A stretch of 64,000 nucleotides of DNA from positions 868,001 through 932,000 of the forward strand of contig NZ_OY781365.1 in NCBI RefSeq assembly GCF_963676815.1, in the 5' to 3' direction. The notes beneath the pieces were generated by a model, which was not told the DNA's origin, did not search any database, and saw nothing but the letters and a program-made list of their open reading frames with translations. This stretch comes from an uncultured Draconibacterium sp. (GTDB taxonomy: Bacteria > Bacteroidota > Bacteroidia > Bacteroidales > Prolixibacteraceae). Positions 29,401 to 36,112 of this stretch are shown piece after piece. Within the stretch, counting starts at the first letter, position 1. Each line of letters starts with the position of its first letter. The translations under genes were made by a program, and so were the position numbers.

Positions 29401-31862
29401 CAGCCGACGACTCCGTTGTTTCCGTTAATGCGGAATATACTTTTACGGCAGTGAAAGACGTAACGCTGACCGCCAATTTCGAGGTAGTAATTCCAACCTA
29501 CTCGGCAACATTTGCAGTTGACATGCAAAACGAACTGGTATCAGACAGTGGCGTGTACATTGTTGGTAGCTGGAACAACTGGACAGATGCTACCCTGCTG
29601 AACAACGAAAGTGCATTTGTTTATACTGCTACTGTGGCACTGGAAGAGAATGCAAGCTACGAATACAAATTTGTTAACGGCGAAAGCAGCAACCCGAATA
29701 ACTTTGAGGCGCCAACAGGTGCACAGGTAAACCAGGAAACCGGAAACCGCATGCTGGTTATCGACAGTACCGATGTTGTTGTGCCGCTGGTTTGCTTTAA
29801 CCAAAGTGTTGCCTGCGCTACCAACGAACCGCCTGTTGCCTACAGCCAGTCATTCAGTTTGCTCGAAGATTCGGTAATTAGTTTCAGCCTGCAGGCCATT
29901 GATGCCGAAGATGCCATTGAAGACCTTGTTTTCACTATTGAAACAGCGCCGCAAAACAGCGTTGAGTTTATACAAGACAGTAACCGCATTACCTACAGGC
30001 CACAGGCCGATTTCTACGGAACCGACGAATTAACGTTCAGCGTAAGCGATTCAGAAGGTAGTGTTTCGCAAACGGCAACAGTTACTTTAACGGTTGAAGC
30101 GGTTAACGACCGTCCGGTGGCACAATCATCAACCATTGATGCACAAAACACCAGCCCGGTTCCGTTCAGTTTGGGAGCGCTTATTTCGGATAACGAAACT
30201 GCCGACAACGATCTGGATATAACTTTTGTTCCTGCCATGAGCAGTGTTTTGGGAGGCACAGTAAGTGCTCTTGCCAATCAATCGTATAGCTTCACAGCAA
30301 GCAACCCTGAAACCAACGAAGACTACCTCGTTTATCGCGTATCGGATGGCGAGCTCACTTCGTATGCCGAGGTGCTGACGCTTACCAATTTAAACAGCGA
30401 TAAGAGTCTGCAGATTCCGGATGAAGAAAACTCCCTGCTGACTGTAGACGACGAGGCCAGTCTTCGTTATGGACAAACCATTGGGCTTGAGTTTATCGGT
30501 ATCGACAAAACCTATCCGTTTGAGCAATTACAGGTATCGATTATTAAACAACCCGAGCACGGAACCTTGAGCAACTTTGGGCTGAATGCATACAGCGGGT
30601 CGATACTAACCACCTACCGTGCACGCTACACCGCTACCGACAACAGCAATGTGCGCGACTCGGTAGTGTTTAAGGTAAGCAACAACAACGAAACCATAAC
30701 AGGGGTGTATTACCTGAATGTGGGCGCGGTTAAAATGCCGCCAAGCCTGCTGGCTGTTGCCAACCAAACAATGAACGAAGGCAGCACACTCAGCATCGAT
30801 TTAAGTGTTACCGACATGGATACCGAGCTGGAAGATTTAAGCTGGACATTTACTTCGATGCCCGCAATTGCAGCAGAGTATAACCTTAGCATTGAAAACG
30901 GAATGCCGTTACTTAGCATTACCCCGCCGGCCAATTATTCGGGTAACTTTATGGTAAAAGCCAAAGTTACCGATACCGATGAGCTTTCGGACGAGGTGTT
31001 GTTCCCGGTTGCGGTGGCTAATATAAACAATGCACCGGTTCCGCATTTCAACAATACGGTGCAGGCGCTCGAAGACACGCTGTTCAGTTATATTCTGAGA
31101 GCGGAAGACTACGACAAAGACTCGCTGAGTTTTGTATTGGCCAATCTGCCCGACTGGCTGTCGTACCAAGTGCTTTCGAAATACACCGTGGAACTTTATG
31201 GTACGCCCGACAATGCCGATGTGGGCACCAGCGAAATTAACATACAGCTTAGCGATGGCTTGGCAACCGTACTCGACTCGTTGTGGCTCGAGGTAGTTAA
31301 CGTAAACGACAAACCGGTTGCTATTGCCGAATTTGACACTGTTTATGCGCGTGCCGGCGACGACATGATTAGCTACACCCTAAGCGACTATTTTTACGAC
31401 GAAGATAGCGGAGCGGTATTTAGCTTTAGCCTTGTTTCGGCCGGAAACACAAACATTAGCCAGCCCGAAATTAACGGCAATCTGCTTGAATTAAGCTTTA
31501 ACTCGGATAGTGTGGGCACAACGCAAGTTACTTTTTATGCCATTTCGCAGGGCGATACCTTAAGCCAAACAATTGTGGTGGTGGTTGACACAAAAGTTGG
31601 TGTTGGCACGATTGACCGAATACCGGAGTTTAGTGTATACCCGAACCCGGTAAGCGATCATTTTACTGTAAGCTTTGGCGATGGCAACCAGGATTGGCAA
31701 ATTCAGATTATGGACATGAACGGCCGGCTGATTTTGCAACGCCCGGTAAGCATGCAACGCGAGGTGCGTTTTGAATCGACACCGTTTAAGGCCGCAGGCA
31801 ATTATTTAATTCGGGTAACGTATAACAATGCCGCTAAAACCAAAAAAATTATTGCGCATTAA
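23442..31862 (+). CDS. Giant modular T9SS-exported protein (2,806 residues)
   Basis: Signal peptide MKTQLLLLLLFISCITNAQ. Then come nine glycan-binding-like beta modules with the signature VTFxVDMxN...GSWxNW...YKF(I/L/M)NG...NNR...CF..C..C, starting near residues 22, 319, 610, 901, 1193, 1490, 1665, 1843 and 2021. Modules 1-5 are each followed by an OB-fold-like domain (IQGxGDVTPYxGQ...GIFVYD...EYNGLTEL). Modules 6-8 are each followed by an InlB-B-like repeat (EGDTITVSA...FTNW...ANF). From about 2125, cadherin/Ig-like 'tandem-95' domains follow, and the C terminus is a T9SS type A sorting domain (FSVYPNPVSDHF...AGNYLIRV). The module type resembles starch/glycogen-binding CBMs, but no catalytic domain is visible. 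Likely a cell-surface adhesin or polysaccharide-binding protein; function is inference. Confidence 0.9.
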   Translation: MKTQLLLLLLFISCITNAQTVNVTFRVDMQNETTETVFLSGSFCSWTPEEAVQLSASESVYSASLQLTPGDTVQYKFINGQPQLWEQYELLNGLECGYGPDDNRMVVVPETDTVLPLVCFATCNTCISWYAPQVSIRAIQGEGDVTPYLDQDIKTEGVITAINEYGAYIQDTSDFRSGLWVFSPGLNNQYSLGQSVHFIATATEYNGLTQLYNVQFYQNAGTAYTATPLNLNISDIAEDTEGVMVKLSNVEVLNTTNYGEYVVQNEGGDTLVISTYFFTPDLEIGSLYNITGVVDYRFNTFMLAPRNNNDLQNLTHPSVDVTFSVDMKNEDVSNDSVLIRGDWTNWQEPILLSANGTIYSTTITLHIGETYQYKFLNGTENWETIPDASCTAPGNDNRIITVTDTTSSLPLVCYGECSTCISWYAPQLSIRAIQGEGDVTPYLDQDVKTEGVITAISQDGVYIQDTADIRSGIWVYEPDLINHYSVGNAVHFIAVAEEYNGRTSLNQVQFHQFTENPYWVNPINIDAWQMNEDYEGVLVRLNDVEVADIDQYGQYIIVDPYLDTTLIDFSFFEPTLEIGQRYNIAGVVHYRFNSFRLCPRGDGDVEKVTTDVTFSVDMKNEDVSNDSVLIRGDWTNWQEPILLSANGTIYSTTITLHIGETYQYKFLNGTENWETIPDASCTAPGNDNRIITVTDTTSSLPLVCYGECSTCISWYAPQLSIRAIQGEGDVTPYLDQDVKTEGVITAISQDGVYIQDTADIRSGIWVYEPDLINHYSVGNAVHFIAVAEEYNGRTSLNQVQFHQFTENPYWVNPINIDAWQMNEDYEGVLVRLNDVEVADIDQYGQYIIVDPYLDTTLIDFSFFEPTLEIGQRYNIAGVVHYRFNSFRLCPRGDGDVEKVTTDVTFSVDMQNEIVSNDSVFLRGSWNDWSPQQLSKSGTIYSGTVTLRKGEEHQYKFTNGVDGWETIPIGNCIVLNSGNRLLNVPDNDTILPVTCFSYCANCNQYNAPYMAIQEIQGSGDITPYEGQLVKTAGKIMAINEYGAFLQDSTGTRNGIFIYDTTLTNYYSTGNFVEVIATATEYNGMTELKDIVNIDWTDEYFGIYASYIDASAVGEDYESVFVGLSNMEAIGVDQYNQNLVVSETNDTVIIDNYLYQPTLEVGKHYNIFGIVNYRYDTYRVCPRAAGGIQEILPSANVTFQVDMKNQLLTGDGVYISGSFCNWSPAEAVELAASESVYSATVNLTVGDTIQYKFINGAPDQWAQYEIINGLDCAYGNDANRMIIIPENDTILDLVCFAQCAPCTEPPLLAINEIQGIGDVSPYVGQPVTTTGKIMATNQYGAFIQDDTGARNGIFVYDTTLVKTYTQGDFITLTAYTDEYNGLTELKDVLAVDYSTDQPIVGTAYIDASWIGEDYESVFVGLSNMEVIEQDEYNQYITVSEAGDTVIIDNYLYEPTMEVGAFYDIWGVETYRYNTYRISPRAAGGLQRRPDKVTVTFRVNMQEELAADSVLVRGSWDNWSQSVPLTNSGTIYSAQLSIEEGSYIEYKFINGETYEDFIAECTEPQNNNRYFTTPSQDTTLGLVCFNSCSNCPPIYAVSTNAVPSAGGSTSGGGSYTEGDTITVSASATEPYVFTNWTVNGSVVSTSADYEFVVSSNIYVQANFNIPTVQVTFSVDMQHETVDQQGVFLRGSWDNWQQAITLSNAGNLYSATIPLTVEATFQYKFMNGSTYEDFTGNCTVGETNNRQLAVPANNYSLPTVCFNHCTVCPPEYEITAEVNPANAGTVIGAGFYIEGETVELKAVANADFYFENWTNGDSVVSTDTVYTFIATEETALMANFVAIPPSVEITFAVDMKNDTLSNDGIFIMGSWNNWSTPTELSANGAVYSTTLELLCDSLYEYKFMNGNTWENFVADCTTGDSNNRYLTVPLQDSTLATVCFNSCLACTNFYEVVTISDSEQGTTSGEGTYEAGESVTISAVAADGYSFVSWTADDSVVSVNAEYTFTAVKDVTLTANFEVVIPTYSATFAVDMQNELVSDSGVYIVGSWNNWTDATLLNNESAFVYTATVALEENASYEYKFVNGESSNPNNFEAPTGAQVNQETGNRMLVIDSTDVVVPLVCFNQSVACATNEPPVAYSQSFSLLEDSVISFSLQAIDAEDAIEDLVFTIETAPQNSVEFIQDSNRITYRPQADFYGTDELTFSVSDSEGSVSQTATVTLTVEAVNDRPVAQSSTIDAQNTSPVPFSLGALISDNETADNDLDITFVPAMSSVLGGTVSALANQSYSFTASNPETNEDYLVYRVSDGELTSYAEVLTLTNLNSDKSLQIPDEENSLLTVDDEASLRYGQTIGLEFIGIDKTYPFEQLQVSIIKQPEHGTLSNFGLNAYSGSILTTYRARYTATDNSNVRDSVVFKVSNNNETITGVYYLNVGAVKMPPSLLAVANQTMNEGSTLSIDLSVTDMDTELEDLSWTFTSMPAIAAEYNLSIENGMPLLSITPPANYSGNFMVKAKVTDTDELSDEVLFPVAVANINNAPVPHFNNTVQALEDTLFSYILRAEDYDKDSLSFVLANLPDWLSYQVLSKYTVELYGTPDNADVGTSEINIQLSDGLATVLDSLWLEVVNVNDKPVAIAEFDTVYARAGDDMISYTLSDYFYDEDSGAVFSFSLVSAGNTNISQPEINGNLLELSFNSDSVGTTQVTFYAISQGDTLSQTIVVVVDTKVGVGTIDRIPEFSVYPNPVSDHFTVSFGDGNQDWQIQIMDMNGRLILQRPVSMQREVRFESTPFKAAGNYLIRVTYNNAAKTKKIIAH
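24399..26144 (+). repeat. 873-bp tandem duplication inside the giant gene
   Basis: Unit 1 is 24399-25271 and unit 2 is 25272-26144, each 873 bp (291 codons: one glycan-binding-like module plus one OB-like domain). I saw only a few synonymous differences near the unit starts; the encoded 291-residue units read as identical. The next module (from 26145) diverges after a few codons. Confidence 0.95.
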
Positions 31863-31884
31863 ATAATCCTCATCTTCTCTTTTA

Positions 31885-31924
31885 ATAAATCCCGGTTCGT
31901 TTTTTCGAATCGGGATTTTGTTTT
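31885..31924 (+). terminator. Intrinsic terminator, copy 2 of an identical 40-nt hairpin
   Basis: Same hairpin and T tract as at 21173-21212, identical over 40 nt, here 22 bp after the giant gene's stop codon. Confidence 0.8.
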
Positions 31925-31960
31925 GCCACGAATTAATTTTACGCCTGTGCGAACATGCCC

Positions 31961-32412
31961 AAACCCGACGAAACGATTTTTTGACTTTGGGAATATACCC
32001 AAAACAAAACTAGCAGTCGTTGGAGCCATGGGACAACTCCCAAAACAAAACTAGCAGTCGTTGGAGCCGTGGGACAACTCCCAAAGCAAAACTAGCAGTC
32101 GTTGGAGTCATGGGACAACTCCTAAACCGAAACTGGCAATTGTTTGAGCCGTGGGAGTATGTTTAAACCGAGACCAACAGGGTTTTTGAGCTTTAAGGGT
32201 ACGTTTATGTCCCAATCGTGGAAAAGTCGCTCTTAAACGCATGTTTATGTCCCAGCCTTGGACGATTGGGCGTTTAAATGTTTGTTTAAACCTTCCCCAA
32301 CGGATTTTTTTAGGCTTAAAGGTTTGTTTATGCCTCCACCACCAGAGAAGTGGCCTTTAAACAAACCTTTAAACCCGTGCGGTTGGTATTTTGCCGTAAA
32401 CTTTTGCCATTT
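31961..32412. repeat. Degenerate tandem array, 11 units of 40-42 bp
   Basis: Unit boundaries fall at 31961, 32001, 32042, 32083, 32124, 32165, 32207, 32247, 32288, 32330 and 32371, ending 32412. The units at 32001, 32042 and 32083 are nearly identical (core actagcagtcgttggagcc, then tgggacaactcc). The others diverge strongly but keep the length, an initial AAAC or ATGCC/ATGTCCC and a T-rich end. The array fills the gap between the giant gene's terminator and the next terminator. Short frames in it have no coding character. Confidence 0.8.
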
Positions 32413-32480
32413 ACCCGCATAGTGCGACAAATCGGAAATAAACAAAAACATCCCCCGCATACGAGAAATGCCTAAACAAA

Positions 32481-32518
32481 AAAAAAGTCCTGCACCATAA
32501 ACCGTGCAGGACTTTTTT
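32481..32518. terminator. Bidirectional terminator hairpin
   Basis: AGTCCTGCAC (32486-32495) and GTGCAGGACT (32504-32513) form a perfect 10-bp stem flanked by A-run and T-run on either side. It serves the minus-strand gene ending at 32557 and can stop plus-strand transcription too. Confidence 0.75.
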
Positions 32519-32556
32519 AAAATGTAAAATCTATTTTTTTTGTTGCAAGTTCTGAG

Positions 32557-33159
32557 TTACGATTTAATCGATCCTTTTTTTAGCTCCAAACGTGTTTGGT
32601 GCAGTTCCATATTTATTTTGGTATATCGTTCAAGAGCATTCTTTTTATGCACTTCATACTCTTCCTTTAACTCGTCGTAATCTTTTTTGGTACGGTGCAT
32701 AACCGTAAGGCTGCGTTTGTACAACAAAAACACAAAACCGGCAAGTACCAGCACACCGGCAATAAGTAAATACATGGTTACCGAATATGCGTTCTTATTA
32801 ATTTTCATTCCTAAAAACACGATTGAATTCTGTAATTTCAAACTCTCATCAAGTTGTTCCTGCAACGAATTCATTTGTGCATCTTTCGAGTTTATTTCGC
32901 TGTTTAGGCTGCTGATCTGTGCATTTTTCTGGTCCACACTTTTCTCCAACACACCGATGGTATCGGTAAGCGCGTCGTAAAAATCATCCAACTGATCTTC
33001 TTTCAGGAAATACGAGCCGTTCCAAAAATTCAGATTCTCTTTAAAAACCCGATACTGGCCAGGCAGGTTTTGTTCCTGTTTCCAGGCATTAATATCTTTT
33101 TTTGCAAATGTGCCAAAAGCCACAAAAACCAATAGAATAACAGCAACTATCTTTTTCAT
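32557..33159 (-). CDS. Coiled-coil membrane-anchored hypothetical protein
   Basis: A 200-residue protein from ATG 33159 (MKKIVAVILLVFVAFGTFA, a signal peptide); an upstream in-frame start at 33192 would only add residues before that signal. Residues about 70-115 form a coiled coil (VDQKNAQISSLNSEINSKDAQ). A transmembrane helix is at about 133-152 (YLLIAGVLVLAGFVFLLYK) and a charged cytoplasmic coiled-coil tail ends the protein. The topology suggests a periplasmic coiled coil anchored by one helix. No family was recognised. Monocistronic, ending at a strong terminator. Confidence 0.75.
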   Translation of the reverse strand: MKKIVAVILLVFVAFGTFAKKDINAWKQEQNLPGQYRVFKENLNFWNGSYFLKEDQLDDFYDALTDTIGVLEKSVDQKNAQISSLNSEINSKDAQMNSLQEQLDESLKLQNSIVFLGMKINKNAYSVTMYLLIAGVLVLAGFVFLLYKRSLTVMHRTKKDYDELKEEYEVHKKNALERYTKINMELHQTRLELKKGSIKS

Positions 33160-33539
33160 AAACAACCAATTTTCAATATTCCGACCCCACAACTTTCCGG
33201 CGTCTGAATGTTTTAATAAATCAAAAAACTACTCAATTAACGCAAAATCCTTACGCTTGTTATTTCTCCGCAAAGATTTAAAAACCAAATGCAGCCTGAC
33301 ACAAGGTACAAACTGCCAAAATATGCACAATAATTAATTAAGGTTTGCCTGAAGTCTCAAATATAAGGAATACAAATAAACTAATACGAACATAAGGGCT
33401 CAAAATTTTGTAATAAGCGCGCTTACCGTAAAAAAACCAAAACCGATGCAAATATTACAGCGTACAATTTTTATAGGCCATTTGTCTTGGTAATTTTTGG
33501 CGAATACAATAACTTGCAGGAAACCAAAAAACTACTGCC
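33160..33539. other. 380-bp divergent intergenic region
   Basis: AT-rich spacer between divergently read genes at 33159 (minus) and 33540 (plus). No ORF, hairpin or clear paired promoter boxes were seen; TTTG and a near-match TAATTTTT occur at 33481-33498. Confidence 0.5.
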
Positions 33540-34478
33540 ATGCAAATCAGCTACAGCCAACCACTTTCTGCGGGCTGGAACCGCATGAAAAAAGCCCTGT
33601 TTCAACCTTTCGATATGAATAAATGGTTCCGGGTAGGATTTACTGCCTGGCTGGCCGGACTTACCGAATGTAAAGGAAACAGTTCGGGTAATAACAGCTC
33701 ATATTCCGACTGGGACGAGTTTTTTAATTTTCCGCAAACCGCCTGGAACTGGTTGCTCGACAACCCGCTTTGGGCCAACCTTATTCTTGTTGGGCTAATC
33801 ATTCTATTCATTATTATATCGGTGGTAATTTGGGTGAGCTCGCGTGGCAAATTTATGTTTTTGCATAACGTAGCACACGATAAAGCCGAAATCAGCCACC
33901 CGTGGCACGAATTCAGAAAAGAGGGTAATTCGCTTTTTGTTTTTGAGTTTTTCTGGGGCTGGTTTGCCTTTGCAGTTTTTGCATTACTGGCGGCCTTTTG
34001 TTTTATTACCGGCAAAGATTTATACTTTACTCATGCCCCAAAAGCAGCTGTTTTTGCAGCCGTTACACAAATGGTATTGTTGTTTATAGGCTACCTGGTG
34101 GTATTTGGCTATATATCGCTGTTTATAAAAGATTTTGTTGTGCCAATAATGTACAAACACCGAGTTGGCATTTTAAAAGGCTGGGGCAAATTTCTGATGC
34201 TGTTTGGGAAAAGGGCATTGCCATTTATTTTTTACGGCCTGTTTATTTTTGTTTTAGGAATTGGGGTTGGTATGGCCGTGTTGTTTTTTGCACTTATTAC
34301 CTGCTGCGTAGGCCTGCTGCTTTTGGTTATTCCGTACATCGGAGCAGTTATTCTACTGCCAATAAGTTATACTTTCAGGGCATTTAGTATCGAGTTTCTG
34401 GCACAATTCGGCGACGAATACAATGTATTTCCGGCTGAAGCAACAGCAGACGAAACAAATGAAATTGATAAGGAGTGA
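33540..34478 (+). CDS. Polytopic membrane protein of unknown function
   Basis: A 312-residue protein. A soluble N-terminal part (about 1-78, with aromatic-rich DWDEFFNFPQTAWNWLL) precedes about five or six transmembrane helices (starting ANLILVGLIILFIIISVVIW; then FFWGWFAFAVFALLAAFCF, VLLFIGYLVVFGYISLF, FIFYGLFIFVLGIGVGMAVLFF, and CCVGLLLLVIPYIGAVILL). The layout resembles glycerophosphodiester-phosphodiesterase membrane-domain-like/DUF4013-type proteins, but I cannot assign a family. It converges on the T9SS type B gene at 34509. Confidence 0.75.
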   Translation: MQISYSQPLSAGWNRMKKALFQPFDMNKWFRVGFTAWLAGLTECKGNSSGNNSSYSDWDEFFNFPQTAWNWLLDNPLWANLILVGLIILFIIISVVIWVSSRGKFMFLHNVAHDKAEISHPWHEFRKEGNSLFVFEFFWGWFAFAVFALLAAFCFITGKDLYFTHAPKAAVFAAVTQMVLLFIGYLVVFGYISLFIKDFVVPIMYKHRVGILKGWGKFLMLFGKRALPFIFYGLFIFVLGIGVGMAVLFFALITCCVGLLLLVIPYIGAVILLPISYTFRAFSIEFLAQFGDEYNVFPAEATADETNEIDKE

Positions 34479-34508
34479 ATTGATAATTAATTACTGAGAA
34501 AGAAGTGC

Positions 34509-35801
34509 CTAATCTTTATTACGGAACAGGTGCACAAATCCGTGCTTTTTGCGCTTTTCGCCATCGCGGCCACGGCCTGTAACATCGTAATAATACACTC
34601 CGGGACTGGCATAACGGCCTCCCATTATGCGGCCATCCCAAACACTTTCGGTATACGAACCTTCAAAACCTCGTACATCGCCACTTTCCCAGTAATGCAC
34701 GCGTTTGCCCCAGCGGTTAAAAATACTGATTTCGATACTTTGCATCGACCAGAACTGAACAACAAACTCGTCGTTTGTGCCATCGCCGTTAGGTGTAAAT
34801 ACGTTGGGTACAGCAATAAACGAAGTATCTATCTCAATATAATCTTCAAGATAAGCAGTATCAACACAAGTAAGCGAATCGGAAAGGTGTTTCGATACCA
34901 AACGCACCATGTAAGTACCTGAGTTTTCGTAGGTGTAAACAGGAGCATCGTCGTAGGCTACAAGCATAATACTGTCAACCGGTTGTTCTGCGCCTTCCGA
35001 ATCCATTTTTATGGCATTTAAATCGCGATAAAAAAACCACTCGTAATACCCCGGCGTTCCGTTCTCCGAATTATTCGAAAATGTAACATCAAGCGGTGCT
35101 TCACCATTCATGGGATCGGCAGTAAAAATGGCCTTGGTAACAATCGATTCATAGGTTACGTCAGCCTGTGCATCGCAATCAAATTTATCGTAAACACGCA
35201 GGGTATAGTTAGTATTTTTTGTTGGCGGATCGTAAACTTCAAGGTTTAAAACCGAGGCTATTCTGTTGCCATCTTCCAGCCACTCAACCTGCACATCTTT
35301 ATTTACAAAAACAGGTGCGTTGCTGCTTAAATCATAATAGGTTAACACCGCCGAGTTCATTTCGCCTGTAATTACAAAATGTTCGCAGTCAGAAACTGTA
35401 ACCTCTCCTCCGGCATACATCCAGTTGTTAAAAACCCATGCACGATCAACTACGGTTGTGGCACCCTGTGTTATTGTAATGCGGTAACACCCGTTGGCCA
35501 AATCATTAATCTGCGACGAAGCCGCGTTGGCACTTTCCTGGTAATACAACTCAAACGAGCCACTTGTTTCGTTATACTTTTCCCACAACCATGTTTTGGT
35601 TCCTTCGAGCTCGGTACTTGCTGTAAGTGTGGCAACCTCGGCTAAAGAATCGCTTGTGCAGAATATAAAAATATCGTCGGTTTCGGAAAATACCGGGTAT
35701 TGTGTTACATCAGTGGCGTTAGCTACAGGCGAAGATATTTGTGCCTGCAGAGCGTAAAAAGAAAATACCAGAATAGTTACAATAAAAAGACTTCGCTTCA
35801 T
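34509..35801 (-). CDS. T9SS type B (gliding-motility-type) secreted protein
   Basis: A 430-residue protein with signal peptide (LFIVTILVFSFYALQAQ). Residues about 225-325 form a PKD-like domain (FTADPMNGEAPLDVTFSNNS). The C terminus, about 335-430, is the CHU_C/type B sorting domain: VPNVFTPNGDGTNDEFVV, then IFNRWGKRVHYWES and GVYYYDVTGRGRDG. Such proteins are exported by the type IX system and are common in gliding or surface-associated Bacteroidota. No enzymatic domain is visible, so a structural or adhesive role is inferred. It is divergent from uvrD. Confidence 0.88.
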   Translation of the reverse strand: MKRSLFIVTILVFSFYALQAQISSPVANATDVTQYPVFSETDDIFIFCTSDSLAEVATLTASTELEGTKTWLWEKYNETSGSFELYYQESANAASSQINDLANGCYRITITQGATTVVDRAWVFNNWMYAGGEVTVSDCEHFVITGEMNSAVLTYYDLSSNAPVFVNKDVQVEWLEDGNRIASVLNLEVYDPPTKNTNYTLRVYDKFDCDAQADVTYESIVTKAIFTADPMNGEAPLDVTFSNNSENGTPGYYEWFFYRDLNAIKMDSEGAEQPVDSIMLVAYDDAPVYTYENSGTYMVRLVSKHLSDSLTCVDTAYLEDYIEIDTSFIAVPNVFTPNGDGTNDEFVVQFWSMQSIEISIFNRWGKRVHYWESGDVRGFEGSYTESVWDGRIMGGRYASPGVYYYDVTGRGRDGEKRKKHGFVHLFRNKD

Positions 35802-36112
35802 AAATTATTGCTCTTTAAGATACAATATTAACGTATAAATTTCATTTAATTGCGTGTTGCCGGCAAAAATAGTGAACAAGAACCGAAATACAGAAGCCTT
35901 CAATAATTTGTTAATAAAACACCAACAATAAGCAAAAGATTCTACCTTACATCATTATTTTTGCAGGCAAAACAACTTGGTTCGCCGCTTGTTGTTTTAC
36001 TACGATTGAATTCTGAATGTTTTACCAAAACTACCCCACACCAAAATCGAGGTTAAAGCATTTTTCTCAATCAATATTTTTATAATTGCAAAGCGAAAAA
36101 AGAAAAGCTATA
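35802..36112. other. Divergent intergenic region before uvrD
   Basis: About 310 bp, AT-rich. A near-consensus -7 box TATAATTG lies at 36081-36088 and would serve the helicase gene if translation starts at GTG 36113. No other feature was seen. Confidence 0.4.

Noticed and set aside
31961..32412. CRISPR array
   Set aside because: There is no alternation of a conserved repeat with unique spacers: adjacent 41-bp units are either fully alike or diverged along their whole length, and no cas gene is near. The same applies to 57134-57467.
32245..32460. 71-codon minus-strand gene in the tandem array
   Set aside because: The frame consists of array units and lacks any coding character; it arises from the repeat.
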